NCBI GenBank assembly: GCA_900751755.1
Contig: CAADSP010000008.1
Location: forward strand, 1-32,403
DNA: 32,403 bases
Direction: 5' to 3'
From: an uncultured Collinsella sp.
Lineage (GTDB): Bacteria > Actinomycetota > Coriobacteriia > Coriobacteriales > Coriobacteriaceae
The notes beneath the pieces are model-generated. The model was not told where the DNA came from and did no database searches. It was given only the letters and a program-made list of their open reading frames with translations. Numbering within the stretch: position 1 is the stretch's first letter; each line of letters opens with the position of its first letter. Position numbers and translations under genes: made by a program. This document shows positions 23,660-32,209 of the stretch, piece by piece.

Positions 23660-24808
23660 ATGAGTAAGAAAGAATGCATCGCGATGCTCCTCGCAGGAGG
23701 ACAGGGCAGCCGATTGGGGGCACTCACCCAAAAGATCGCTAAGCCGGCGGTTAGCTTTGGTGGCAAGTTCCGCATTATCGACTTTTCGCTCTCCAACTGC
23801 TCCAACTCGGGCATCGACACGGTGGGCGTTCTGACGCAGTATCGCCCCTACCTGCTGCATGCCTACGTGGGCTCCGGCGAGGCGTGGGATCTGGACAGCC
23901 GCGACGGCGGTGTGTCGATCCTGCCGCCGTACGAGACGCAGACCGGCGGCGCCTGGTATGCGGGCACGGCCGACGCCATTACGCAGAATCTCGACTACAT
24001 TAAGGCCAACGACCCCAAGTACGTCCTGATTCTTTCGGGCGATCACCTGTATCGCATGGACTACCGCAAGATGCTCAAGACGCACATTGAGAACAACGCC
24101 GACCTCACGGTGAGCGTTATGCCCGTGCCGTGGGAGGAGGCCAGCCGCTTTGGCATCCTGACCACCGACCTCGAGGACGGCCGCATCACCAAGTTCACCG
24201 AGAAGCCCGATAAGCCCGATTCGAACCTCGCGTCCATGGGCATCTACATCTTCTCGGCCGACGTGCTGATCGAGGCGCTCGAAGAGGACGCTCTGGACCA
24301 GCGCTCGAGTCACGACTTTGGCAAGGACATCATCCCCAAGCTTCTCGGCGAGGGCAAGCGCCTGTACAGCTACGAGTTCCACGGCTTTTGGAAGGACGTC
24401 GGCACCATCGCCAGCTTCCACGAGACCTCGATGGACCTGCTGGGCAACAACCCCGAGTTCGATTTGTTCGACAAGCACTTCCCCATCATGTCCAACATCA
24501 CCACGCGTCCGCCGCACTACATTGGCCCGGACGGCCGCCTGGACGACTGCCTGGTCTCCAACGGCTGCAAGATCTACGGCACCGCTCGCCACTCGATCAT
24601 TTCGACCGATGTCATCATCGAGGAGCGCGCCGTGGTCGAGGACTCCGTGCTGCTGCCGGGCGCGCACGTCAAGAGCGGTGCGCACATCTGCCGCGCTATT
24701 TTGGGCGAGAACTCCACGGTCGAAGAGGGCGTGAAGCTCGGCTCTGTCGATACCACCAAGGATACGGCCGTCGTTGGAAATGACGTCGTTATCGGGAAGG
24801 GGGAATGA
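23660..24808 (+). CDS. glgC: Glucose-1-phosphate adenylyltransferase, catalytic subunit
   Basis: It makes ADP-glucose, the glycosyl donor for GlgA, from ATP and glucose-1-phosphate. The 382 residues include MLLAGGQGSRLGALT (nucleotide-binding loop), KPAVSFGGKFRIIDFSLSN, ILSGDHLYRMDY (metal-binding Asp) and FTEKPDKP, then a C-terminal left-handed beta-helix with hexapeptide repeats. ATG 23660 has AAGGAG six bases upstream. The stop is four bases before glgD, indicating translational coupling and a GlgC-GlgD complex as in Gram-positive bacteria with split subunits. The catalytic residues look intact. Confidence 0.96.
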   Translation: MSKKECIAMLLAGGQGSRLGALTQKIAKPAVSFGGKFRIIDFSLSNCSNSGIDTVGVLTQYRPYLLHAYVGSGEAWDLDSRDGGVSILPPYETQTGGAWYAGTADAITQNLDYIKANDPKYVLILSGDHLYRMDYRKMLKTHIENNADLTVSVMPVPWEEASRFGILTTDLEDGRITKFTEKPDKPDSNLASMGIYIFSADVLIEALEEDALDQRSSHDFGKDIIPKLLGEGKRLYSYEFHGFWKDVGTIASFHETSMDLLGNNPEFDLFDKHFPIMSNITTRPPHYIGPDGRLDDCLVSNGCKIYGTARHSIISTDVIIEERAVVEDSVLLPGAHVKSGAHICRAILGENSTVEEGVKLGSVDTTKDTAVVGNDVVIGKGE

Positions 24809-24812
24809 TCCG

Positions 24813-25940
24813 ATGATCAATCGCAAGGCCATCGGTTATATCACCGCTAACTACTCTTCGACTTACGGCAGCGTGCTGCTCAAGGACCGTCCCATCGCGT
24901 CCGTTCCCTTTTTGGGCCGCTACCGCCTGATCGACTTCCCGCTGTCCAACATGATGAATGCCGGCATCAAGACCGTCGGCGTCGTTATGCCGGGAAACTA
25001 CCGCTCGCTGATCGACCACGTGGGCTCGGGTAAGGACTGGGGCCTGGACCGCAAGAAGGGCGGCCTGTTCATGGTGCCCGGCAACGCGTATGGCACCACC
25101 AAGGGCGGCATGCGCTTCCTGCTGCGCGACATCATCTCCAACAAGACGCTGTTCCAGCGCTCGGACAAGCCCTATGTCGTGATGATGGGCACCAACATCA
25201 TCTTTAACATGGACCTCAACACCATCATCGACGCACACGAGAACTCCGGCGCCCAGATGACCGTGGTGTACTGCAAGGCCACGCGCAACGTCGATGACGA
25301 GACCAAACTCGAGATTAACGAGAACGGCCGCCTGACGGGCGAGAGCGCCGGCGTCGTGTACGGCGACAACGCCTCTATGGACTGCTGCATCGTCAACCGC
25401 GAGACGCTGCTCGAGATTATCGACCACTACCAGGCCGCCGACTATCTGGACCTGCTCGAGGCACTCCAGGGCGACTTTGGCAACATCGACGTGTGCAGCT
25501 ACGAGTACAAGGGCGAGGTCGTGGGCGTGTTTAGCGAGAAGTCGCTGTACCGCCGCAGCATGGACCTGCTCGACCAGACCGTGGCCGATCAGCTCTTTGA
25601 CCCCGAGCGCCCGATCCTGACCAAGGCTCACGACGTGCCGCCTTCGCGCTATGCGACCGGCAGCCACGCGTGCAACTCGATCATCTCGGCCGGCTGCATC
25701 ATCAAAGGCACCGTGCGCAACTCGATCCTGTCGCGCGGCGTCGTGGTCGAGGAAGGCGCTTCGGTGACCAACTCGATCATCAACCAGAGCTGCATCATCA
25801 AGAGCGGCGCACGCGTTGAGAATGCCATCCTGGATAAGAACAACGTGGTCCCCACCAATACCGAGCTTCGCGGCACGCCCGAGAACATTCTGGTGCTGGG
25901 CAAGGCTCCGTTAACTTCCGACACCACCATCGTGCGTTAA
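24813..25940 (+). CDS. glgD: Glucose-1-phosphate adenylyltransferase, regulatory subunit
   Basis: This non-catalytic GlgC paralog raises the activity of the GlgC partner in firmicutes. It has the same fold: RPIASVPFLGRYRLIDFPLSNMMN at the start and a C-terminal beta-helix (NSIISAGCIIKGTVRNSILSR). The pyrophosphorylase loop GGxGxRL is replaced by NYSSTYGSVLLKDR, and the GDH metal motif is replaced by MGTNIIFNMD, so it should be inactive alone. I use ATG 24813, four bases after the glgC stop, with AAGGGGG nine bases upstream, rather than a start 13 codons earlier inside glgC. Confidence 0.93.
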   Translation: MINRKAIGYITANYSSTYGSVLLKDRPIASVPFLGRYRLIDFPLSNMMNAGIKTVGVVMPGNYRSLIDHVGSGKDWGLDRKKGGLFMVPGNAYGTTKGGMRFLLRDIISNKTLFQRSDKPYVVMMGTNIIFNMDLNTIIDAHENSGAQMTVVYCKATRNVDDETKLEINENGRLTGESAGVVYGDNASMDCCIVNRETLLEIIDHYQAADYLDLLEALQGDFGNIDVCSYEYKGEVVGVFSEKSLYRRSMDLLDQTVADQLFDPERPILTKAHDVPPSRYATGSHACNSIISAGCIIKGTVRNSILSRGVVVEEGASVTNSIINQSCIIKSGARVENAILDKNNVVPTNTELRGTPENILVLGKAPLTSDTTIVR

Positions 25941-25971
25941 CGTTGGCACCGCAACATCGCTCGTAACATGT

Positions 25972-26007
25972 AGAATAGCCGCCCGGTTAGCGCCAGGCGG
26001 CTATTCT
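25972..26007. repeat. Hairpin between glgD and glgA
   Basis: Arms 25972-25983 and 25996-26007 are perfect (12 bp) with a 12-base loop, ending 13 bases before the glgA ribosome site. There is no T-run. It could protect or process the message, or partly terminate to tune glgA. Confidence 0.75.
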
Positions 26008-26030
26008 CGAATTACAACATGGGAGACAAT

Positions 26031-28394
26031 ATGGCAGAAACCAGCAAAAAGATGCAGATCGTGTTTGCCTCGGCCGAGTGCGCACCGTTTGTTAAGACCG
26101 GTGGCCTCGGCGACGTGGCGGGCTCGCTGCCTGCGGCGCTCGTGCGCGCCGGCGCCGAGGTTATCGTGATGGTGCCCAAGTACGCCACCATCAAGGACGA
26201 GTACAAGGCGCAGATGGAGCACTTCTCCGACTTTTACGTGAGCCTGGGCTGGCGCAATGAGTACTGTGGACTCGAGAAGCTCGAGCACGACGGCGTCACC
26301 TATATGTTCATCGACAACGAGCGCTACTTTGCGCGCGACTATCCGTACGGCTTCTTTGACGACGGCGAGCGTTTTGCGTTCTTCTCCAAGGCCATCACCG
26401 AGAGCCTGCAGCACCTGCCGGCCGGCTTTGAGTGCGACATCCTGCATTGCAACGACTGGCAGACGGCACTGGCACCAGTGTTCTTACGCGAGTTCTACCA
26501 GGGCCTGCCGCTGTACGACCGCGTCAAGACCGTGTTCTCGATCCACAACGTGGCGTTCCAGGGCCAGTTTAGCGACACCGTGATGGAGGACATCCTGGGT
26601 GTGGCGCATATTCCGGCGGCCGCCTCGCAGCTGCGCTGCGACGCCTGCAGCATCAACTACATGCTGGGCGCGCTGCACTATGCCGACGCCATCACAACGG
26701 TGAGCCCCACCTATGCGGGCGAGATCCAGACACCCGAGTTTGGCGAGGGCCTGGACGGCGTGCTGCGCGAGCGTTCCTACGCGCTGCAGGGCATTTTGAA
26801 TGGCATTGACGTGGCGGGCTTTGACCCGGCAACCGACAAGCGCATTGCCGCCAACTACACGATTGACGATCGTTCCGGCAAGGCCGTGTGCAAGGCCAAG
26901 CTGCAGGAAGAGCTAGGCCTCGAGGTTCGCGACGACCGCCCGCTTATGGTGATGGTTACTCGCCTGACGCGCCAGAAGGGCATGGACCTGGTCATGTACG
27001 CGCTCGACCGCATCCTGTCCGGCGGCGTTCAGGTGGCCGTGCTGGGCACAGGCGACCGCGACTACGAGGACGGCCTGCGCTACTTCCAGGACAAGTACCC
27101 TGGCACCATGGCCGCGCGCATCGAATTCGATCCGGCACTGTCGCAGCGTATGTACGCCGCCGCCGACATGTTCCTGATGCCTTCGAAGTTTGAGCCCTGC
27201 GGTCTGTCGCAGATCATCGCCATGCGCTACGGCACCCTGCCCATCGTGCGCGAGACCGGTGGCTTGAAGGACACCGTGATCCCGTATAACGAGTTTACCG
27301 GCGAGGGTACGGGCTTCTCGTTTAGCAACTTTAATGGCGACGAGATGGGCGACGCGGTCTTCCGCGCAGCGCGCCTGTTCTGGGATAACCGTGAGGCATG
27401 GAACCAGCTGGTCACGCAGGCCATGAGCCAGGACTTTAGCTGGACGCGTTCGGCCGATAAGTATCTGGACCTGTACTTCTTTATGCACCCGGAGATTGAG
27501 AGGCCGGCGGGTGTGGAGGCTGCGGCCGAGAAGGCTGAGGCCGAGCCCGAGGTTGTGGCTGAGGCCGAGCCGGTTGTTGAGGCACCCGCTGCTGCCGAGG
27601 AGCCCAAGACTGAGGAGAAGCCGGTTGAGGCTAAATCTGAGGTGAAGGTTGAGGCAGCTCCCGAGGCTGAGGCTAAGCCAGCTGCGAAGCCTACCGCCAA
27701 GAAGACCACGACGCGCAAGACGACGGCCAAGAAGGCTACGACAACCATGGCCGCTGCCACCAAGACCGACGCAGCAAAGACGACTACCGCCAAGGCAACG
27801 ACCACGCGCAAGCGCACGACCGCCGCAGCCAAGAAAGCTGCCGAGGCCGAGATCGCTCCCGAGGTAAAGGCCGAGACCGCCACCGCCGAGGCTAAGCCTG
27901 TGGCAAAGGCTCCGGCCAAGTCTGCCGCCAAGAAGACGGCCGCGTCCAAGACCGCGACCACCAAGAAGGCCACGGCTACGAAGTCGACGACGACCAAGGC
28001 TGCTACGACGAAGGCCGCCGCGAAGACGACCGCGAAGGCCGCCGCAAAGTCCGTCGTCAAGGTCGAGGAGGCACCCTCCGAGCCCAAGGCCAAGGCAGCT
28101 GTCGAGGCAAAGCCGGCCGCCAAGACCACCACGCGCAAGCGCGCTACGACGACGGCCAAAAAGACCACGACCAAGGCTGCTGCTCCCAAGGCAGAGGCTA
28201 AGGCCGAGGACAAGCCCGCAGTAAAGGCCGAGCCTGCTCCGAAGGCCGCAGAGGTCAAGACCGCTCCGAAGGCTACGGCAAAGACCAAGCCCGCCAAGGA
28301 GACCCCGGTCTCCCCCGCTGTTCCGGCCGAGGAAAAGGCCCCGACCAAGAAGACCTCCGTCCGTAAGGCAACGGCCACCCGCAAGCGCCACTAA
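26031..28394 (+). CDS. glgA: Glycogen synthase with a 300-residue acidic-then-polycationic tail
   Basis: This GT5 enzyme elongates glycogen with ADP-glucose. The catalytic part, residues 1 to about 488, has PFVKTGGLGDVAG (ADP-glucose-binding KTGGL), HCNDWQTAL, TVSPTYAGEI, LTRQKGMDL and SKFEPCGLSQIIAMRYG (donor-site Glu). This is the whole usual length of GlgA. A tail of about 297 residues follows: first a Glu/Val/Ala/Pro-rich stretch (27505-27660), then Lys/Ala/Thr-rich sequence with repeated TTRKR-like words and the end RKATATRKRH. It resembles histone H1 or actinobacterial HupB tails. The start is ATG 26031 with GGGAG upstream; an ATG four codons earlier is less well placed. The frame is intact throughout. 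Confidence 0.95.
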   Translation: MAETSKKMQIVFASAECAPFVKTGGLGDVAGSLPAALVRAGAEVIVMVPKYATIKDEYKAQMEHFSDFYVSLGWRNEYCGLEKLEHDGVTYMFIDNERYFARDYPYGFFDDGERFAFFSKAITESLQHLPAGFECDILHCNDWQTALAPVFLREFYQGLPLYDRVKTVFSIHNVAFQGQFSDTVMEDILGVAHIPAAASQLRCDACSINYMLGALHYADAITTVSPTYAGEIQTPEFGEGLDGVLRERSYALQGILNGIDVAGFDPATDKRIAANYTIDDRSGKAVCKAKLQEELGLEVRDDRPLMVMVTRLTRQKGMDLVMYALDRILSGGVQVAVLGTGDRDYEDGLRYFQDKYPGTMAARIEFDPALSQRMYAAADMFLMPSKFEPCGLSQIIAMRYGTLPIVRETGGLKDTVIPYNEFTGEGTGFSFSNFNGDEMGDAVFRAARLFWDNREAWNQLVTQAMSQDFSWTRSADKYLDLYFFMHPEIERPAGVEAAAEKAEAEPEVVAEAEPVVEAPAAAEEPKTEEKPVEAKSEVKVEAAPEAEAKPAAKPTAKKTTTRKTTAKKATTTMAAATKTDAAKTTTAKATTTRKRTTAAAKKAAEAEIAPEVKAETATAEAKPVAKAPAKSAAKKTAASKTATTKKATATKSTTTKAATTKAAAKTTAKAAAKSVVKVEEAPSEPKAKAAVEAKPAAKTTTRKRATTTAKKTTTKAAAPKAEAKAEDKPAVKAEPAPKAAEVKTAPKATAKTKPAKETPVSPAVPAEEKAPTKKTSVRKATATRKRH

Positions 28395-28421
28395 TCCGGA
28401 CGATTAAAACTTAATCCAACG

Positions 28422-28458
28422 CAAGATGAGGGCGCCCCTACCAGGCGCCCTCATCTTG
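28422..28458 (+). terminator. Terminator-like hairpin after glgA
   Basis: A perfect 15-bp stem (28422-28436 with 28444-28458) and a 7-base loop lie 28 bases after the glgA stop. The T-run is poor (GGTTGAACTTCTG), so termination may rely on the stem or another factor. It closes the glgBPCDA unit. Confidence 0.75.
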
Positions 28459-28484
28459 GTTGAACTTCTGTATTAAAAAGAGGG

Positions 28485-28618
28485 CCGGTTTACTACGACA
28501 AAATGGCTCCAGCCGACCACGGCGGGTAATCTACGAAATTGGCAACGCCTCAACCTTCGGTTTTAATATCACCAAAATGACCCTGGTTGAGATCATTCAA
28601 TTCGTCGTAGTAAACCGG
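28485..28618. repeat. 134-bp element with 15-bp perfect terminal inverted repeats
   Basis: The ends CCGGTTTACTACGAC (28485-28499) and its complement (28604-28618) match perfectly; similarity weakly continues inward. A smaller pair, CTCAACC (28549-28555) with GGTTGAG (28585-28591), is nested inside. There is no open frame of note and no clear target-site duplication. It could be a miniature transposon-like element or a long structured RNA/DNA element between glgA and the next gene. Confidence 0.6.
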
Positions 28619-28683
28619 GTTACTTTTGTTTGGCTACAAATAGTATCGGTATAGGCACATTTGAATATCGCGATAATTTGGGT

Positions 28684-28726
28684 GGTAAAACGATTTTCTA
28701 GGACAACCGTTCGCCGATGGTAAACG
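28684..28726 (+). promoter_or_regulatory. Two TGGTAAA(A)CG motifs before the GH13-GH77 gene
   Basis: GGTAAAACG (28684-28692) and GGTAAACG (28719-28726) are direct copies whose starts are 35 bases apart, upstream of the candidate promoter. They match the word repeated in the HAD/glgB divergent region, suggesting the same regulator acts at both ends of the cluster. Confidence 0.55.
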
Positions 28727-28734
28727 GATGTTGT

Positions 28735-28763
28735 TTATACAGCCTGTGTACAAAAGATATACT
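28735..28763 (+). promoter_or_regulatory. Candidate promoter of the GH13-GH77 gene
   Basis: TATACT (28758-28763) is a good -10. The -35 at 28735-28740 (TTATAC, 17-base spacing) is poor, which would fit a promoter needing an activator. It lies nine bases after the second TGGTAAACG motif. Confidence 0.5.
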
Positions 28764-28824
28764 TACATCCAGTGCGTAAAGCCCATGGCCCGCAGGCCGT
28801 GATTCTATTGAACTGGACCGAATT

Positions 28825-31800
28825 ATGAGATTGATTCACAACAGCCGTCTGCCGCAGTTTCGTACTCCGTTTGGCGCTGTGACCACTGGAACTTCCGTTT
28901 CGCTATCGGTGATTTTGGAGGATGCCGACCCCAACCAGGCAACGCTCACCCTGCGCACCTGGGTCGATGAAATCGGTGAGTCTCTGTATCCCATGACGCA
29001 CGAGGGCGACGGCATATTTACCGTAGAGCTTGAGTGCACTGAGCCCTGTCTTATCTGGTACAGCTTTATCTGCAACATCGAGGGCCAGCCCGAGGTACGC
29101 CTGGGTGCACCGCAGGGTCGCACCGGTGGCGAGGGTGTGACCTACAACTACGCCGAGGTTCCGTCCTTCCAGATTACCGTCTACAAGCACCGAGAGAACC
29201 GTCCCACTTGGTACGAGCGCGGTATGGTCTACCAGATCTTCCCCGACCGCTATGCCCGCGACGAGCATTGGCGCGAGCGTACGTTGGCCGAGATCGAAAA
29301 ACCGCGCAACGGAATCCAGCGCCGCATGGTCGAGGACTGGAACGAGCCGCCCGAGTACGAGCGTGCCGAAGACGGCTCCATCAAGACCTGGGATTTTTAC
29401 GGCGGCTCGCTCAAGGGTATCCAAAATGACCTGCCCCGCATTGCCGAGCTAGGCTTTACGGCCATCTACCTCAACCCCATCTTTGAGGCCGCGAGCAACC
29501 ACCGCTACGACACGGCCGATTACACCAAGATCGACCCGATTCTGGGCACCGAGCAGGACTTTACGGAGCTGTGCAAGGCGGCCGAGAAGCTCGGCATTTC
29601 TATCATCCTGGACGGCGTCTTCAACCACACGGGCGACGATTCGATCTACTTTAACCGCTACGGCAATTATCCCGGCGTCGGTGCTTGGCAGAGCGAGGAC
29701 TCGCCGTGGCGCGATGCGTTTTACTTCCATGAAGACGGTTCGTATGACTGCTGGTGGGGCGTGGGCAACATGCCCGCCATCAATGAGAGCTCCGAACTGG
29801 TGCGCGAGCGGCTCCTGGGCAAGGACGGCGTGATCCGCAAATGGCTGCGCGCTGGCGCCCATGGCTGGCGACTCGATGTGGCCGATGAGCTTTCCGATGA
29901 CTTCCTGGCCGAGATCAAAAAGGCCGTGCTCGCCGAGAAGCCCGACGCGCTACTGCTCGGCGAAGTCTGGGAGGACGCCTCCAACAAGATCAGCTATGGC
30001 CATCTACGCCGCTACCTGCAGGGCTCCGAGCTCGACTCTGCCATGGACTACCCCTTCCGCGACATGGTCATCGGCTTTTTGATGGGCTACAAAAACGCCT
30101 ACCAGGCTGCCGAGGATATCGAGACCCTGCGCGAGAACTACCCACGCGAGGCACTGGCCTGCGCGCTCAATCTGCTTTCGAGCCACGATCGTCCGCGCAT
30201 CATCTCGGTGCTCGGCGGCGGCCCCGACGAGTCGCAGCTGCCCGAGAGCGAGCGCAGCAAGTGGCGCCTGGACGAGAACTCCATGGGCCTGGCCAAGAGC
30301 CGCTTTTGGTTGGCGACGCTCATGCAGATGACCTTCCCAGGAGTGCCCTCGATCTATTATGGCGACGAGTACGGCCTGGAGGGCCTCACCGATCCGGGCA
30401 ATCGCCGTACCCTGCCGACCAAGGACCAGCTCCACGACTTCGATACGTTGGCCATCGTTAAGAACGCGTCTGCTGTGCGCCGCGCGCTACCCTTTATGGT
30501 CAATGGCGAGATCAAGGCCTTCGCTCTCAACGACGACGTCTTGGCCTACACCCGCACGGGCAAAGACGGCGAGGCCGCGACGGTTATCATCAACCGCAGC
30601 CTGCGCAATTCGCACTGCGTGACGATCCCGGCGCTCGGCGAATGTGCTAGCGACGTGATCAGCGGACACGAGTGCGAAATCCACAACGGCACAGTCACGC
30701 TCGACCTGTACCCGCTGGGCTCTTCGATCATCTATCACCATGCCGAGAAGCGCCTGCAGGAGCCGCTCGATCATGGCGCGGGCGTCGTGTGCCACATCAC
30801 CTCGGTGCCGACCGATGACGGCAAGCCCGGCACAATCGGTGCGCCCACGCGTCGATTTATCGATCACCTGGCCGCCATGGGCATGCGCTACTGGCAGGTC
30901 CTGCCCGTCAATCCTACGGACTTCTTCCGCTCCCCCTATGCCGGCCCCTCGGCCTTTGCAGGCAATATCGACCTGCTGCCCGAGAGCCACGAGGAGCTGG
31001 CCGCCGACTTCGTCACCTGGAAGGCCCGCGGCGGCGAGGATGCCGACCCGCTGTACACGGCGTTTAAACATCGCAACGCCGACTGGCTCGAGAAGTACTG
31101 CGTCTACATGGCGGTAAAGAAGCACTTTGAGGGACTGTCGCGCCACGATTGGCCGGCGGATGTCGCGCGTTACAACGAGCACCTGATCGATGACAAGCGA
31201 TTCCACGACGAGGCCGAGCTGCAGGCGTACATGCAGTATCGCTTTGACCTTGCCTGGTGCGAGCTCATGAACTACGCACACAAGAAGGGCATCGAAGTCA
31301 TCGGCGATATCCCCATGTATGTCTCGGATGATTCGGCCGACGCATGGAGCGAGCCCGAGAACTTCTGGCTGTCCGACACCGGCAAGGCGATTGAGATTTC
31401 GGGCGCGCCGCCCGACAACTTTGCGCCCGAGGGCCAGGTCTGGGGCAACCCCACCTTCCGCTGGGATCACATGAAACAGAACGGCTATAGCTGGTGGATG
31501 GATCGCCTGCGTCGCGCGTTCGCACTCAACGACCGCGTGCGCCTGGACCACTTCCTGGGCTTCCACAGCTACTTTAGCATCCCCGCCGGCAAGGCCTGTG
31601 CCGACGGCCGCTGGCTTGCGGGTCCGGGCAAAGACCTATTCCAGACCGCCTACGACGAGCTGGGGCCGCTCAACTTTATTGCCGAGGACCTGGGCTATTT
31701 GACGCCTGGCGTTCGCGCCATGGCTTCGACCTGCGGTTTCCCCGGCATGGACGTGCTGGAGTCTAGCAACTACGACGTTCGCTGCGGAATTCATCCCACG

Positions 31801-32121
31801 CCTGGCAAGATCCTGTACACCTCGACGCACGACACCTCGACGCTTGTCGGCTGGTGCACGCACTCCTTTACGGGCGGCGACGAGCCGAGCGGCATTGCAT
31901 TGGCAAACGAGCTCATGGGCAATGCCCTGGCAAGCGACGCTCCGCTCGTGATGATGCCGCTGCAGGACATACTGGGGCTGGGCGACGATGCACGTATGAA
32001 CGTGCCGGGTGTGGCCACGGGCAACTGGACCTGGCAGGCGCAGGAGGCCGACATTGTGGCGGCCGAAAAGAAAACTGCGAAGCTCCTGCGCAGCACCCAT
32101 AGATTCTGGGGCGAAGCGTGA
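28825..32121 (+). CDS. Fused GH13 neopullulanase-like hydrolase and GH77 4-alpha-glucanotransferase
   Basis: This 1098-residue cytoplasmic enzyme has no signal peptide. Residues 1-120 form a beta-sandwich like CBM34. The GH13 barrel follows: GMVYQIFPDRYA, DGVFNHTG near 263, GWRLDVADEL near 346 (nucleophile Asp), LLGEVWEDA near 376 (acid-base Glu) and LLSSHDRPRI near 450. After a C-terminal beta domain, GH77 (MalQ) starts near 640: RYWQVLPVNPTDFF, IGDIPMYV near 827, VRLDHFLGF near 905 (nucleophile), IAEDLGYL near 952 (acid-base) and STHDTSTLVGW. Both active sites look intact. It may trim and transfer limit dextrins left by GlgP, much like the two-activity eukaryotic debranching enzyme. The ribosome site is weak. 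Confidence 0.94.
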   Translation: MRLIHNSRLPQFRTPFGAVTTGTSVSLSVILEDADPNQATLTLRTWVDEIGESLYPMTHEGDGIFTVELECTEPCLIWYSFICNIEGQPEVRLGAPQGRTGGEGVTYNYAEVPSFQITVYKHRENRPTWYERGMVYQIFPDRYARDEHWRERTLAEIEKPRNGIQRRMVEDWNEPPEYERAEDGSIKTWDFYGGSLKGIQNDLPRIAELGFTAIYLNPIFEAASNHRYDTADYTKIDPILGTEQDFTELCKAAEKLGISIILDGVFNHTGDDSIYFNRYGNYPGVGAWQSEDSPWRDAFYFHEDGSYDCWWGVGNMPAINESSELVRERLLGKDGVIRKWLRAGAHGWRLDVADELSDDFLAEIKKAVLAEKPDALLLGEVWEDASNKISYGHLRRYLQGSELDSAMDYPFRDMVIGFLMGYKNAYQAAEDIETLRENYPREALACALNLLSSHDRPRIISVLGGGPDESQLPESERSKWRLDENSMGLAKSRFWLATLMQMTFPGVPSIYYGDEYGLEGLTDPGNRRTLPTKDQLHDFDTLAIVKNASAVRRALPFMVNGEIKAFALNDDVLAYTRTGKDGEAATVIINRSLRNSHCVTIPALGECASDVISGHECEIHNGTVTLDLYPLGSSIIYHHAEKRLQEPLDHGAGVVCHITSVPTDDGKPGTIGAPTRRFIDHLAAMGMRYWQVLPVNPTDFFRSPYAGPSAFAGNIDLLPESHEELAADFVTWKARGGEDADPLYTAFKHRNADWLEKYCVYMAVKKHFEGLSRHDWPADVARYNEHLIDDKRFHDEAELQAYMQYRFDLAWCELMNYAHKKGIEVIGDIPMYVSDDSADAWSEPENFWLSDTGKAIEISGAPPDNFAPEGQVWGNPTFRWDHMKQNGYSWWMDRLRRAFALNDRVRLDHFLGFHSYFSIPAGKACADGRWLAGPGKDLFQTAYDELGPLNFIAEDLGYLTPGVRAMASTCGFPGMDVLESSNYDVRCGIHPTPGKILYTSTHDTSTLVGWCTHSFTGGDEPSGIALANELMGNALASDAPLVMMPLQDILGLGDDARMNVPGVATGNWTWQAQEADIVAAEKKTAKLLRSTHRFWGEA

Positions 32122-32165
32122 TAAAACCCCCGATATAGGGTACAGTTACAGCTGTTTGAATTTTT

Positions 32166-32187
32166 GCGGGCAGAGCGATCTGCCCGC
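32166..32187 (+). terminator. Terminator-like hairpin after the GH13-GH77 gene
   Basis: A 9-bp perfect stem (GCGGGCAGA with TCTGCCCGC) is closed by a GCGA tetraloop and followed by TTTGTG. The T-run is short, so read-through into the next gene 23 bases on is possible. Confidence 0.6.
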
Positions 32188-32209
32188 TTTGTGCTGAAAA
32201 GGAAGTATT

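Noticed and set aside
21809..24832. 1007-codon open frame on the minus strand
   Set aside because: Antisense shadow of glgP and glgC, open only because of GC-rich codon bias; the plus-strand products are clear enzymes.
26913..28391. Long minus-strand frames opposite the glgA tail
   Set aside because: They mirror the repetitive Lys/Ala codons (Gly/Leu/Arg- or Ala/Val-rich products); no real protein features.
27505..28394. Separate histone-like gene downstream of glgA
   Set aside because: The frame is continuous with glgA and has no internal ribosome site with a good start; it is a C-terminal tail.
28485..28618. CRISPR or tandem repeat array
   Set aside because: Only one inverted pair is present, with no repeated spacer structure anywhere in the window.
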